64,000 bases of DNA from an uncultured Lacinutrix sp. GTDB lineage: Bacteria; Bacteroidota; Bacteroidia; Flavobacteriales; Flavobacteriaceae. The DNA lies in assembly GCF_947500325.1 (NCBI RefSeq), contig NZ_CANMRQ010000002.1:248001-312000 (forward strand). The letters run 5' to 3'. Shown in pieces: positions 17,774-27,046 of the stretch. The translations under genes were made by a program, and so were the position numbers. A model generated the notes under the pieces. The model saw nothing but the letters and a program-made list of their open reading frames with translations. It had not been told where the DNA came from and did no database searches. The first letter of the stretch is position 1; the number at the start of each line of letters is the position of its first letter.

Positions 17774-18375
17774 GCAAGCTTATCATGAACTTTAGTTTGT
17801 TTTCCGTTATTCCAAAGTGTTAAAATATCTGTTGCTACATGTGCTCCGCTTCCTGAAGCAATAGCAAATTGACTACGCCAACCGGCAAGTGTGCCAGCTA
17901 CGTACAGATTATTTTCAATTAAATGATTTTTGTTTTCAAGCCAAATTCTACTTTTTTCAACAGCTGCTCTTGGGTGAGGTTTTATGTAATCTTCAAGCCC
18001 TTTTATAGCTAACAAATTAGTGTAGCCAACAGCAATTACAACACGTTGCGATAAGTATGTGTCTTTGTTTGTAGTAACTTCAAAGCCATTTTTAATTCGT
18101 TTAATCGAACTTGTTTTTTCTTTTTCAATTTGAATAACTTCGGGATATAAATCTCTAAGTTGTTGACGCCCTTCAATTAGTAAATCTTTGCCTAAAGTAC
18201 CTGGTTTTAGTCCTAAAACATTATTAAATAACGCATTTTGTAAATGAGACGTTTTTTGATGTGTTATAATTGCAACTGTTTTATCTTTTGCAAAAGGTTT
18301 TTTTAAACCAGAGCCTAAAATTAAAGCACAAGATAAACCAGCAGCTCCACCACCAATAATTAAAGTGTCTAACAT
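17770..18375 (-). CDS. Short FAD/NAD(P)-dependent oxidoreductase (thioredoxin reductase-like, half length)
   Basis: 201 residues. The N-terminal dinucleotide motif LIIGGGAAGLSCALILG, a central VVIAVGYTN and the C-terminal NNLYVAGTLAGWRSQFAIASGSG (FAD contacts) match the FAD-binding parts of the thioredoxin-reductase fold. The separate NADPH domain and its CxxC pair are missing, so this is not a thioredoxin reductase. No frameshift is needed; the missing domain has been lost cleanly, as in other short flavobacterial copies of this type. Abuts the next minus-strand gene with 0 bp gap, so it is the last gene of a MarC-65aa-FAD unit. Confidence 0.8.
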   Translation of the reverse strand: MLDTLIIGGGAAGLSCALILGSGLKKPFAKDKTVAIITHQKTSHLQNALFNNVLGLKPGTLGKDLLIEGRQQLRDLYPEVIQIEKEKTSSIKRIKNGFEVTTNKDTYLSQRVVIAVGYTNLLAIKGLEDYIKPHPRAAVEKSRIWLENKNHLIENNLYVAGTLAGWRSQFAIASGSGAHVATDILTLWNNGKQTKVHDKLA

Positions 18376-18573
18376 TTATTGTTTACTTTTCTCTTCAATT
18401 TTTTTTGAAATTCTTAAAATCTGTAGTAGTAAAATAGCGCAAAGTGATGCTAAAATAGTAATTATTGCAATTGAGCTTTCGCCTTCAAAAAGCGCGCTAA
18501 AATTAAGTTTGGTTGCATTGTAAATTATAAGCCCTACAGCAATTACACTTAAAATTGTGGTAAATATTTTCAT
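18376..18573 (-). CDS. Small membrane protein, unknown function
   Basis: 65 residues with two hydrophobic helices (about 4-22 and 34-53) and a charged tail KKIEEKSKQ. No family recognised. Tightly packed between marC (9-bp gap) and the FAD protein (its stop directly precedes that gene's start), which supports it being real and part of the same transcript. Confidence 0.65.
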   Translation of the reverse strand: MKIFTTILSVIAVGLIIYNATKLNFSALFEGESSIAIITILASLCAILLLQILRISKKIEEKSKQ

Positions 18574-18582
18574 CTTGTAAAG

Positions 18583-19164
18583 TTAAGCAAAAAGAATTTT
18601 AATATTATCAGCAAAAAGCTTAACAGCAATAGCAAGTAGTATAACACCAAATACTTTTCTTATGATATTTATACCATTCTGACCAATTAAACGCTCTATT
18701 CTTCTTGAGGTTTTAAGTACAAGGTATATAACAAGAACATTTAGTAACACAGCAACTATAATGTTTTCAATACTAAATTCAGCTCTAAGAGATAATAGTG
18801 TTGTTAAACTTCCTGGTCCAGCAATTAGTGGAAAAGCTAATGGAAATACAGAAGCAGTTATTGGGTTGGTCTCTTCGTCTTTGTATAGAGTAATGCCTAG
18901 AATCATTTCTAAAGCAATAAAAAATAAAATAAAGGCACCAGCTACAGCAAATGAGTTAACATCAATTCCTATAAGGTTTAATATGCTTTTTCCTAAAAAC
19001 AAAAAGGCTATTAATATAACTCCAGCAATAATAGCTGCTTTTTCACTTTGAATATGTCCAGCTTTTTTTCTTAAATCAATAATAATTGGGATGTTTCCAA
19101 CGATATCAATTACTGCAAAAAGCACCATGAATACTGTAAATATTTCTGTAGGGTCAAAATTCAT
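18583..19164 (-). CDS. MarC-family integral membrane protein
   Basis: 193 residues, six membrane helices. The family features are visible: FMVLFAVIDIVGNIPIII at the start, and SVFPLAFPLIAGPGSLTTLL in the middle. MarC proteins are widespread with no firm function; the old link to multiple antibiotic resistance was not upheld. First gene of a three-gene minus-strand unit, with a full-consensus promoter upstream. Confidence 0.92.
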   Translation of the reverse strand: MNFDPTEIFTVFMVLFAVIDIVGNIPIIIDLRKKAGHIQSEKAAIIAGVILIAFLFLGKSILNLIGIDVNSFAVAGAFILFFIALEMILGITLYKDEETNPITASVFPLAFPLIAGPGSLTTLLSLRAEFSIENIIVAVLLNVLVIYLVLKTSRRIERLIGQNGINIIRKVFGVILLAIAVKLFADNIKILFA

Positions 19165-19188
19165 TGTCTTAGATTTTTAAATTTTCGG

Positions 19189-19218
19189 CAAAAGTAGTTT
19201 ATAATTAGAGATTTACAA
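19189..19218 (-). promoter_or_regulatory. Full flavobacterial promoter of the marC unit
   Basis: Minus strand: TTG (19218-19216), a 19-bp spacer, then TACTTTTG (19196-19189). This fits TTG-N17-23-TAnnTTTG completely. The -7 box lies 24 bp before the marC ATG. The clearest housekeeping promoter in the window. Confidence 0.75.
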
Positions 19219-19278
19219 TGTAATATATATGTAATATTTTAACGATTTTAAAGTTACTTATTTTGTGTTAATATGCAT

Positions 19279-19286
19279 TATATTTG
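19279..19286 (+). promoter_or_regulatory. -7 box of the DUF3109 gene
   Basis: TATATTTG, an exact TAnnTTTG match, 24 bp before the ATG at 19311. The nearest TTG upstream is only 13 bp away, shorter than usual. Confidence 0.5.
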
Positions 19287-19310
19287 TTTAATATTCGAGA
19301 TAAATAATTT

Positions 19311-19877
19311 ATGTTTCAACTTGGAAAAACAATAGTATCTGAAGCTATCATAGAAAAAGATTTTGTGTGTAATCTATCGGCATGCAAAGGCGCGTGTTGT
19401 ATTGATGGAGATGCAGGTGCACCATTAACAAAAGAAGAAACAGAAATTCTTAAAGATATTTATCCTAAAGTTAAACCTTTTTTAAGACAGGAAGGAATTG
19501 ATGTTATTGAGGCTCAAGGAACTTCTGTTACTACTGTTTTTGATGAGTTAGAAACGCCATTAATTAATGGGGCAGATTGCGCTTATGTTATTTTCGACGA
19601 CAAAAACACTGCGCTTTGTGCTATTGAAGAAGCTTATAATCAAGGAGAAGTAGATTGGAAGAAGCCAGTATCTTGTCATTTGTATCCTATACGAGTTAAA
19701 GATTATACCGAATTTTCTGCTGTAAATTATGATAAATGGGAGATATGTGATGATGCATGCTCATTAGGGAAAGAACTTCAAGTTCCTGTTTATAAATTTG
19801 TGAAAGAAGCGCTTATTAGAAAATTTGGAGAAGATTGGTATAGTGAGTTAGAGAAAGTTGCAGAAACCATGCGGTAA
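19311..19877 (+). CDS. DUF3109-family cysteine-rich protein
   Basis: 188 residues. The N-terminal cysteine cluster CNLSACKGACCIDGDAGAP and later cysteines (CAYVIF, CAIEEAY, CHLYPIR, CDDACSLG) are the pattern of DUF3109, a Bacteroidota family of unknown function. The number and spacing suggest metal or iron-sulfur binding, in the manner of YkgJ-type proteins. Cytoplasmic by sequence. A single gene between the divergent marC unit and the convergent histidine kinase. Confidence 0.85.
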   Translation: MFQLGKTIVSEAIIEKDFVCNLSACKGACCIDGDAGAPLTKEETEILKDIYPKVKPFLRQEGIDVIEAQGTSVTTVFDELETPLINGADCAYVIFDDKNTALCAIEEAYNQGEVDWKKPVSCHLYPIRVKDYTEFSAVNYDKWEICDDACSLGKELQVPVYKFVKEALIRKFGEDWYSELEKVAETMR

Positions 19878-19888
19878 TAATTTCTGTA

Positions 19889-21856
19889 TTATGCAGTTTT
19901 TAATCTATGTATTTCTTTGGTTGGAATATCTATAGTTACTTTGGTTCCTGATGCTAAGTTATCATTATATAAATCTTCAATTTTTAATTTATAAGATTGT
20001 GTATAATGTTTAGAGAAATTTTCTAATCGTTGTTTAGTTAAACCAATACCAACAGATTTTCTTTTTAGCAACTTATTCTTATTAATTTCTGCAGAAGCTT
20101 CACGACCAATACCATTATCTATAATAGCAATACTAACAAAGTCTGTGTTTTGTTTAGTGATGTTTATATGTATAGATTTATTATCTTTTTTAGACGAAAG
20201 GCCATGCCATAATGCGTTTTCTAAGAAAGGCTGTAGCACTAATGAAGGTACTTTTATAGTATCCATATTAATGGTTTTACTAACTGTATACGAGTAATCT
20301 ATTTCATTTGAAAAGCGTATGTTTTCAATATTCATATATAAATCCATAGTCTCTAATTCTTCAGCTAAAGAAATTTCTTTTTCAGTTGAAGCGACAAGAA
20401 TTTTTCTAATAAGTTTTGAAAATTTGTTTAAATAATAAACAGCATTTTCTTTTTCATTATTAATAATGTAAAGCTTGATTGAGTTTAAAGAGTTAAATAT
20501 AAAATGTGGATTCATTTGACTGCGTAACATGTCTTGTTCAAGAGTCAAGATTTGCTTTTCACTTTTAAGTTGCCTATGTCTATAAAAAAAGAATAAACCT
20601 GCAGCTAGAGATAATAAGCAGAAGAGGATAACAAAGGTTGTTTCATTTCGTTTTTCTAACTTTAATTTTTCTTCAGCTAATGTTTTAATTTGATTGGTTT
20701 GTTTTTCGGCTTCATATTGAAAACGTAATCGGTTTACGTATTGTGTGTTTTTCTCATTACTTATACTTTGATCAAGTGCTACAGCATTTTTATATTGTTC
20801 TAATGCTAATTCAGGATTACCGTTTTTTTGATTAATGTCAGAAAGTTGAAAGATGGCTTCAGAGATAAAAGACTTTAAATTGTAATCTTCTGCAGCTTTT
20901 AGACCTTTTTCAAGATTCTTTTTGGCTAAAGCTATCTGTCCTAATTGATTTTGAGCAGATCCCAGTCTTATATAGGCCGAGGCAATATAAAATTGATCTT
21001 GTTTTTCTTCAGCTAAAGCAATAGTTGGTTTTATAACTTTTAAAGCTTTTTGAGGTTTTTTCTGTTTAACATATATACCTCCAATACTATTATTACATAT
21101 AATTCTACCAATATCAGAGTTTATCCGTTCATTATATTTTAGAGATGTTTTGTAACTTATTAAAGCCTTTTCTAAATCGTCATCGGCTTCATATATAGCA
21201 CCAATATTATGATGATTAATAGCTAAGCCTAATTCGTTTCCAATAGATTCTTCAATTTTTAAAGCCTTATTAAATTCTTTTAGTGCTAAGTCTTGTTGTT
21301 TTAAGCTTAGATATATGTTGCCCATACTATTATGGCTCACTGCAATACTTTTTTGAATACTTTTTGTCTTTTCTATTTGCGTTTCAGCAAGAGCTAAAGC
21401 GTCTTGGTGGTAATCTAATGCAGAACGAATATTGTCTTGTCGTCTATCAATTACTCCAAGCATATTAAGGCTTACTACTTCGTATTCTATTAAATTATGT
21501 TCTTTAGAAATAGAAAGTGCTTGTTTTAAGAAAGCTCTAGATTCATTAAAAAAAGATTTGTTTCTGTACTGGTTGCCCAACATTATGTTTGCAAAAGCTT
21601 GTCCAGGAATGTAATCTGCTATTACACTTTTCTGTAAAAGAGTGCGCATTTTTACAGTGTCGTATTTGTTTTTATAAATAGCATATTCTAAATCATCATA
21701 TTTACTATGATTTGTTTTAATAATACTATCTGCAAGAATAGAGAAATCTTGTTTTTTGTTTTGAGCTTGTGTTAGTTGGAAACTAAAGCATATTATTATA
21801 GTAACTAAAAAATAGCTTCTATATTTATTTTTGTAATAAAATAGTTGTGATTTCAT
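19889..21856 (-). CDS. TPR-containing sensor histidine kinase (LytS/His_kinase type)
   Basis: 655 residues. A signal peptide (about 1-31, ending TQAQ) and extracytoplasmic TPR repeats (about 60-380) precede one transmembrane helix (about 405-425, FVILFCLLSLAAGLFFF). The His_kinase domain has phosphoacceptor His451 in QMNPHFIFNSLNSI. The ATPase domain shows ENALWHGLSSKKD (N box) and DNGIGREAS (G box). The gene lies 2 bp downstream of the LytTR regulator, its evident partner. The TPR input domain points to sensing a protein or peptide ligand in the envelope. Typical Bacteroidota length and order. Confidence 0.93.
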   Translation of the reverse strand: MKSQLFYYKNKYRSYFLVTIIICFSFQLTQAQNKKQDFSILADSIIKTNHSKYDDLEYAIYKNKYDTVKMRTLLQKSVIADYIPGQAFANIMLGNQYRNKSFFNESRAFLKQALSISKEHNLIEYEVVSLNMLGVIDRRQDNIRSALDYHQDALALAETQIEKTKSIQKSIAVSHNSMGNIYLSLKQQDLALKEFNKALKIEESIGNELGLAINHHNIGAIYEADDDLEKALISYKTSLKYNERINSDIGRIICNNSIGGIYVKQKKPQKALKVIKPTIALAEEKQDQFYIASAYIRLGSAQNQLGQIALAKKNLEKGLKAAEDYNLKSFISEAIFQLSDINQKNGNPELALEQYKNAVALDQSISNEKNTQYVNRLRFQYEAEKQTNQIKTLAEEKLKLEKRNETTFVILFCLLSLAAGLFFFYRHRQLKSEKQILTLEQDMLRSQMNPHFIFNSLNSIKLYIINNEKENAVYYLNKFSKLIRKILVASTEKEISLAEELETMDLYMNIENIRFSNEIDYSYTVSKTINMDTIKVPSLVLQPFLENALWHGLSSKKDNKSIHINITKQNTDFVSIAIIDNGIGREASAEINKNKLLKRKSVGIGLTKQRLENFSKHYTQSYKLKIEDLYNDNLASGTKVTIDIPTKEIHRLKTA

Positions 21857-21858
21857 TG

Positions 21859-22593
21859 CTATAGTTTTTCTAAGAAATCTGATTTTCGTTGTCTTGCTAC
21901 TGGAATTTTATGGTTAGAGTCCATAATAACATAGCCTTCGGTTTTAAGAAATTCTTTGATTTTTGAAAGATTAATAACGTAAGAATTATGAATTCTAAAA
22001 AAATCACCATCTGGCAATAAAGCATTCACTTCTTTAAGCTTCTTGGTTACCAATATTTTTTGGCCATCTGTTAAAAAAATCGTGCTATAATTCCCGTCAG
22101 ATTCTACAAAAATAATATCCTCAATATTTAAGAATAATAATTTACCATCTGTATTAATTGTAATCTTCTTTTTATTTTTAGATGTTGTGAAATTAACTAG
22201 AATGTCTTCAATTTGATCCGAGTTTAATGCTCGTGATCTAAATTTTTTAATTTTTGATATAGTAATCTGTAAATCATCAGAATCTATTGGTTTTAATAAA
22301 TAATCTAAAGCTTCATTTTTAAGAGCTTTAATAGCATATTCATCATAAGCAGTTGTTATAACTACTGCAATATCTTGCTTATTAAGTTTTTCTAAAAACT
22401 GAAATCCATCCATTGTAGGCATTTGTATGTCTAGAAATAAACAATCTGGTGTATTATCGTTTAAATAGACTAATGCCTCTTCTGGTATAGAAAAGGTTTT
22501 AATTATTTCTATTTCGTCACTAAAATTAGTGAGTTCCCATGATAAGCCTTGAATGGCTTTTGGTTCGTCGTCTACAATTACCGCTTTAAGCAT
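21859..22593 (-). CDS. LytTR-family response regulator
   Basis: 244 residues. The receiver domain has acidic residues Asp8/Asp9, the phosphorylation site Asp55 (CLFLDIQMPTMDGF), the conserved TTAYDEYAIKA and Lys102 (YLLKPID). A C-terminal LytTR DNA-binding domain (about 135-240) includes FVESDGNYSTIFL and FFRIHNSYVINLSKIKEF. First gene of the regulator-kinase operon. LytTR proteins bind pairs of short direct repeats; such repeats are present 58-176 bp upstream of its own start. Confidence 0.95.
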   Translation of the reverse strand: MLKAVIVDDEPKAIQGLSWELTNFSDEIEIIKTFSIPEEALVYLNDNTPDCLFLDIQMPTMDGFQFLEKLNKQDIAVVITTAYDEYAIKALKNEALDYLLKPIDSDDLQITISKIKKFRSRALNSDQIEDILVNFTTSKNKKKITINTDGKLLFLNIEDIIFVESDGNYSTIFLTDGQKILVTKKLKEVNALLPDGDFFRIHNSYVINLSKIKEFLKTEGYVIMDSNHKIPVARQRKSDFLEKL

Positions 22594-22650
22594 AAGTTTA
22601 AGGAGATTATTACATAAATATAAAACATATAAAAGACTTCACATTATTTT

Positions 22651-22769
22651 ATGTATAAGTGGTAAATAATTATGTGTAATTAGTCAATTATGATGTTATT
22701 TTGAATTTAGGTATTTTAAAGAGAGTGGCAACATACCACTTATACATTAAAACCTACCAGTTATACATT
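22651..22769. promoter_or_regulatory. Three-copy LytTR-type repeat cluster upstream of the response regulator
   Basis: TACCACTTATACATT at 22734-22748 and TACCAGTTATACATT at 22755-22769 are direct repeats with one mismatch, 21 bp apart (two helical turns). ATGTATAAGTGGTA at 22651-22664 is the exact 14-bp reverse complement of the first. LytTR regulators bind pairs of ~9-bp direct repeats spaced by about two turns, so these are good candidates for autoregulatory sites. Confidence 0.6.
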
Positions 22770-22966
22770 TCTATGATTTAGAGATTGTCTTTCATTATAT
22801 ATTTATACTGTTATGTTAGTTTTTTAGTTTCTTAATAAGAAAATATTTAAGTGACTTAGGGAATCACTATAAAAGGTTATGCTATTAATCTATCTAAGAG
22901 AATAAATGAATAACTATTTGTTTATTTCTTAAAATTTTATTCTATTAAGAAGCGATGAGTTATTAT

Positions 22967-23000
22967 AAAAAGTGAGTGTTTTTTTACGCTCACTTTTTTG
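22967..23000. terminator. Terminator-like hairpin with no gene upstream on either strand
   Basis: AAAA-AGTGAGTG, an 9-nt mostly T loop, CGCTCACT-TTTTTT. Eight-base-pair stem with one G-U, and A/T tracts on both sides. It could end a short transcript from 22770-22966 on the plus strand, or act as an attenuator in a long nrdB leader. Confidence 0.6.
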
Positions 23001-23212
23001 TTTTTTAAAAGAGTTAATGTTTTATTAAAACTTAAGAACTGTTAAGGTCAATAAAACCAACTTGTAGGTCTACATTTCAACAATTGATGTTAAAAACTTT
23101 GATAATATTTAAGGTTAAGCACCTTTTAAAATCATAGATTATTTTCAATCTTTGTTAGTCCCAAGAAGAACCATTTTTTCGTTTTAATTTTTTACAAAAA
23201 AGCAACAATATT

Positions 23213-24196
23213 ATGTCTCAAGTAGTCGAGCCCATTTTACAAGAAAACAAAGACAGATTTGTCATTTTCCCTATACAACATCATGATTTGTGGGAATGGT
23301 ATAAGAAGTCTGAGGCTAGTATGTGGACTGCTGAAGAAATAGATTTACATCAAGATATTACAGATTGGACAGATAAATTAACAGATGATGAGCGTTATTT
23401 TATTAAACATGTATTAGCGTTTTTTGCTGCAAGTGATGGGATTGTAAACGAAAATTTGGCAGAAAATTTTGTAAATGAAGTACAATATAGTGAAGCAAAG
23501 TTTTTCTATGGTTTTCAAATTATGATGGAAAACATACATAGTGAAACATATTCGCTTTTAATTGATACTTATGTAAAAGACGAAAAGGAAAAAGCAATGC
23601 TTTTTAATGCAATAGAAACCTTTCCTGCAATTAAGAAAAAAGCAGAATGGGCATTAAAATGGATAGAATCTCCAAGTTTTGCTGAACGTCTTATTGCTTT
23701 TGCTGCTGTTGAAGGTATTTTCTTCTCTGGGTCATTTTGCTCAATATTTTGGTTAAAAAAACGTGGTTTAATGCCAGGTTTAACTTTTTCTAATGAGTTG
23801 ATTTCTCGTGATGAAGGTATGCACTGTGATTTTGCGGTACACCTACATGAAAATCACTTAGTGAATAAAGTGCCAAAAGAGCGAATTAAAGATATTATTG
23901 TTGATGCATTAAACATAGAAAGAGAGTTTATTACAGAGTCTCTTCCAGCTAGTTTAATAGGAATGAATTCTAAATTAATGTCACAGTATTTAGAATTTGT
24001 TACAGATGGTTTGCTTGTAGATTTAGGTTGTGAAAAAGTGTATAACACAGCCAATCCATTTGATTTTATGGATATGATTTCATTACAAGGAAAAACTAAT
24101 TTCTTCGAAAAACGTGTGTCAGAATACCAAAAAGCTGGTGTTTTAAACAAGGAAGAAGAAGAAAATAAGTACGATTTTGGTTCAGATGATTTCTAG
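23213..24196 (+). CDS. nrdB: Class Ia ribonucleotide reductase, small (beta) subunit
   Basis: 327 residues. Di-iron and radical motifs: [43 protein letters not shown] (radical-site Tyr and iron ligands) and [11 protein letters not shown]. The wording of these motifs is closer to the eukaryotic R2 protein than to E. coli NrdB, a common trait of Bacteroidota. The C-terminal tail [10 protein letters not shown] is the acidic peptide that docks on the alpha subunit. It provides the tyrosyl radical for NDP reduction. nrdA follows after 225 bp on the same strand. Confidence 0.96.
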   Translation: MSQVVEPILQENKDRFVIFPIQHHDLWEWYKKSEASMWTAEEIDLHQDITDWTDKLTDDERYFIKHVLAFFAASDGIVNENLAENFVNEVQYSEAKFFYGFQIMMENIHSETYSLLIDTYVKDEKEKAMLFNAIETFPAIKKKAEWALKWIESPSFAERLIAFAAVEGIFFSGSFCSIFWLKKRGLMPGLTFSNELISRDEGMHCDFAVHLHENHLVNKVPKERIKDIIVDALNIEREFITESLPASLIGMNSKLMSQYLEFVTDGLLVDLGCEKVYNTANPFDFMDMISLQGKTNFFEKRVSEYQKAGVLNKEEEENKYDFGSDDF

Positions 24197-24375
24197 AACC
24201 AAATAAAAGAATTCAAAAACAAAATTATTTTTTATTGGTTTTTAAATATTTCTGTAGTCTATTGACTTTGGAAGCACTTTTGGAAACTAATTTTAATTGT
24301 ATTATAAAAAAAACTAACACAATAACTCCCTGTTTATCATGTTGTTGTGTATTTAGTGTAGCTAATTAACCCTTT

Positions 24376-24399
24376 TTCTGAAAATGGCGGCTTTCAGAA
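24376..24399 (+). other. Stem-loop in the nrdA leader
   Basis: Perfect 8-bp stem TTCTGAAA / TTTCAGAA with the GC-rich 8-nt loop ATGGCGGC, ending 22 bp before the nrdA ATG. There is no T-run, so it is not a terminator. It could be a protein-binding or translation-control hairpin. Confidence 0.4.
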
Positions 24400-24421
24400 T
24401 AAAACTAAAAATGTGTAAAGT

Positions 24422-26899
24422 ATGTTTGTATTAAAAAGAGATGGTAGAAAAGAACCTATAATGTTCGACAAGATTACGTCTAGAGTACGTAAACTATGTT
24501 ATGGACTAAATGAACTTGTAGACCCAATTAAAGTGGCAATGCGAGTAATAGATGGATTATACGATGGTGTAACCACTAGTGAATTAGATAATTTGGCCGC
24601 AGAGCAAGCAGCAACTATGACTACTGCTCACCCAGATTATGCACGTTTAGCTGCCCGCATCTCGGTTTCTAACCTACATAAAAACACTAAGAAGACGTTT
24701 AGTGAAGTCATGACCGATTTATATGAATATGTAAATCCAAGAACTGGTAAAGAAGCACCTTTATTAAGTGATGAGGTGTTTAATGTTATTATGGAAAATA
24801 AAGATAAATTAGATTCTTCTATTATCTATAATCGCGATTTTGGCTATGACTATTTTGGGTTTAAAACACTAGAACGTTCTTATCTTTTAAAATTAAATGG
24901 GCAAATTGCTGAAAGACCACAACATATGTTAATGCGTGTGTCTATTGGTATTCATCTTAATGATTTAGATGCAGCTATTGAGACATACGAACTAATGTCT
25001 AAAAAATACTTTACGCACGCCACACCTACATTATTTAACTCTGGTACACCAAAACCACAAATGTCATCATGTTTCTTATTAACAGTAAAAGATGATAGTA
25101 TTGATGGTATATACGATACATTAAAACAAACAGCAAAAATTTCTCAATCTGCAGGTGGAATAGGTTTATCTATTCATAATGTACGTGCAACAGGAAGTTA
25201 TATTGCAGGAACAAATGGAACTAGTAACGGTATTGTACCAATGTTAAAAGTATTTAACGATACAGCACGTTACGTAGATCAAGGAGGCGGAAAACGTAAA
25301 GGGAGTTTTGCTATGTATATAGAACCATGGCATGCAGACATTATGAGTTTCTTAGATTTAAAGAAAAACCATGGTGCCGAAGAATTACGTGCTCGTGATT
25401 TGTTCTACGCTATGTGGATGCCAGATTTATTTATGAAGCGTGTACAGGAAGATGGACAGTGGACATTAATGTGCCCAAATGAGTGTCCAGGTTTATGTGA
25501 TGTTCATAGCGAAGAGTTTGAAGCACTTTATACAAAATATGAAACAGAAGGTAAAGGACGTAAATCAATAAAAGCTCGTGAGCTTTGGGAGAAAATATTA
25601 GAATCTCAAATTGAAACAGGTACGCCTTACATGTTATATAAAGATGCTGCTAACCGTAAATCTAACCAGAAAAATTTAGGAACAATTCGTTCTTCAAATT
25701 TATGTACAGAGATAATGGAGTATACATCTCCGGATGAGGTTGCAGTATGTAATTTAGCATCAATTGCATTACCAATGTTTGTTAAAAATGGCGAGTTTGA
25801 CCATAAAGAATTATTTAGAATCACTAAACGTGTTACTAAAAACTTAAATAAAGTAATTGATAGAAATTACTATCCAGTAAAAGAAGCAGAAAACTCAAAT
25901 TTCCGTCACAGACCAATAGGTTTAGGAGTGCAAGGTTTAGCAGATACATTCATTAAATTAAGAATGCCTTTTACAAGTGATGAAGCTAAAAAATTAAACC
26001 ACGATATTTTTGAAACATTATACTTTGCTGCAGTAACAGCAAGTATGGAAGAAGCAAAAGTAGATGGGCCATATCAAAGTTATGAAGGGTCTCCAATTAG
26101 TAAAGGAGAATTTCAGTTTAACCTTTGGGGTGTAAAAGACGAGGAACTTAGTGGACTTTGGGATTGGGCAAAATTACGTAAGCAAGTATTAAAAAATGGA
26201 GTGCGTAATTCGCTTTTAGTAGCACCAATGCCAACAGCATCAACATCTCAAATTTTAGGAAACAATGAGTGTTTTGAGCCTTATACGTCTAATATTTATA
26301 CGCGTCGTGTATTATCTGGTGAGTTTATTGTAGTAAATAAACATTTATTAGAAGACTTAGTAGATTTAGGCCTTTGGGATGAGAATTTAAAGAACGAAAT
26401 AATGAGAGCGAACGGTTCTATCCAAGATGTAGATGTTATTCCTCAAGATATTAAAGATTTATATAAAACGGTTTGGGAATTATCTATGAAAGATATTATA
26501 GATATGTCTCGTCATAGAGGTTACTTTATAGATCAATCTCAATCGTTAAACCTATTTATGGAAGGCGCAACAATGGCTAAGTTAACGTCAATGCACTTTT
26601 ATGCTTGGAAAAGCGGCTTAAAAACAGGAATGTACTATTTACGTACTAAAAGTGCTGTAGACGCTAAAAAAGTAACTATTTCAAGAGCAGCAAAAGCAGA
26701 GCCAGTAGTGCAAGAAGTTGCTGTAGATAATGATGGTGTAACGCAAAAACAACAGCAAGCTGCTAAAACAGCAGAGAAATTTGCTAAGCAGGCCGCAGAA
26801 AAACCAGAAGGCACACCTATGAGCGCAGAAGAAATGAAAGCATTAATAGCCCAAGCTAAAGAAGCTGAAGGTGACGATTGCTTAATGTGTGGATCGTAG
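24422..26899 (+). CDS. nrdA: Class Ia ribonucleotide reductase, large (alpha) subunit
   Basis: 825 residues. An N-terminal ATP-cone (about 1-95, [20 protein letters not shown]) gives activity control by ATP/dATP. The catalytic barrel holds the redox and thiyl cysteines in MSSCFLL and VAVCNLASI, and the N-x-C-x-E motif in [11 protein letters not shown]. The C-terminal CLMCGS is the shuttle cysteine pair reduced by thioredoxin or glutaredoxin. It makes dNDPs with NrdB. The long low-complexity linker before the C-terminus ([20 protein letters not shown]) is the flexible arm carrying that pair. The gene ends before a strong terminator. Confidence 0.97.
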   Translation: MFVLKRDGRKEPIMFDKITSRVRKLCYGLNELVDPIKVAMRVIDGLYDGVTTSELDNLAAEQAATMTTAHPDYARLAARISVSNLHKNTKKTFSEVMTDLYEYVNPRTGKEAPLLSDEVFNVIMENKDKLDSSIIYNRDFGYDYFGFKTLERSYLLKLNGQIAERPQHMLMRVSIGIHLNDLDAAIETYELMSKKYFTHATPTLFNSGTPKPQMSSCFLLTVKDDSIDGIYDTLKQTAKISQSAGGIGLSIHNVRATGSYIAGTNGTSNGIVPMLKVFNDTARYVDQGGGKRKGSFAMYIEPWHADIMSFLDLKKNHGAEELRARDLFYAMWMPDLFMKRVQEDGQWTLMCPNECPGLCDVHSEEFEALYTKYETEGKGRKSIKARELWEKILESQIETGTPYMLYKDAANRKSNQKNLGTIRSSNLCTEIMEYTSPDEVAVCNLASIALPMFVKNGEFDHKELFRITKRVTKNLNKVIDRNYYPVKEAENSNFRHRPIGLGVQGLADTFIKLRMPFTSDEAKKLNHDIFETLYFAAVTASMEEAKVDGPYQSYEGSPISKGEFQFNLWGVKDEELSGLWDWAKLRKQVLKNGVRNSLLVAPMPTASTSQILGNNECFEPYTSNIYTRRVLSGEFIVVNKHLLEDLVDLGLWDENLKNEIMRANGSIQDVDVIPQDIKDLYKTVWELSMKDIIDMSRHRGYFIDQSQSLNLFMEGATMAKLTSMHFYAWKSGLKTGMYYLRTKSAVDAKKVTISRAAKAEPVVQEVAVDNDGVTQKQQQAAKTAEKFAKQAAEKPEGTPMSAEEMKALIAQAKEAEGDDCLMCGS

Positions 26900-26964
26900 A
26901 CAAAATAGTCTTATTATATTACTAATTAGAGTATAATAATGAGAACTAATTAAGTGTTATTACT

Positions 26965-26996
26965 CAAAAGGGCATCTCGAAAGGGGTGCTTTTTTA
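26965..26996 (+). terminator. Intrinsic terminator of nrdA
   Basis: AAAAGGGCATCTC, GAAA tetraloop, GGGGTGCTTTTTT: a GNRA-capped stem with several G-U pairs followed by a T-run, 66 bp after the nrdA stop. Confidence 0.85.
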
Positions 26997-27046
26997 TTTA
27001 AAAGATATAAAAAATACTATATTACAAACCTAACCAAATTTAATCT

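Larger units (their letters stand above)
22594..23212. other. Long regulatory intergenic region between the LytTR operon and nrdB
   Basis: 619 bp with no convincing coding frame. It holds three copies of a 15-bp motif near the LytTR side (22651-22769) and a bidirectional terminator-like hairpin at 22967-23000. The 210 bp between that hairpin and nrdB show no consensus -7 box and no recognisable NrdR box. Otherwise AT-rich sequence. Confidence 0.6.

Noticed and set aside
23005-23025. TTAATGTTTTATT upstream of nrdB as another Pho-like site
   Set aside because: A single unit with no partner 11 bp away; single copies are expected by chance in AT-rich sequence.
24197-24240. Possible terminator between nrdB and nrdA
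   Set aside because: The AACCAAATAAAA / TTTTATTGGTT pairing needs a bulge and a long loop and is nearly all A-T; not convincing.
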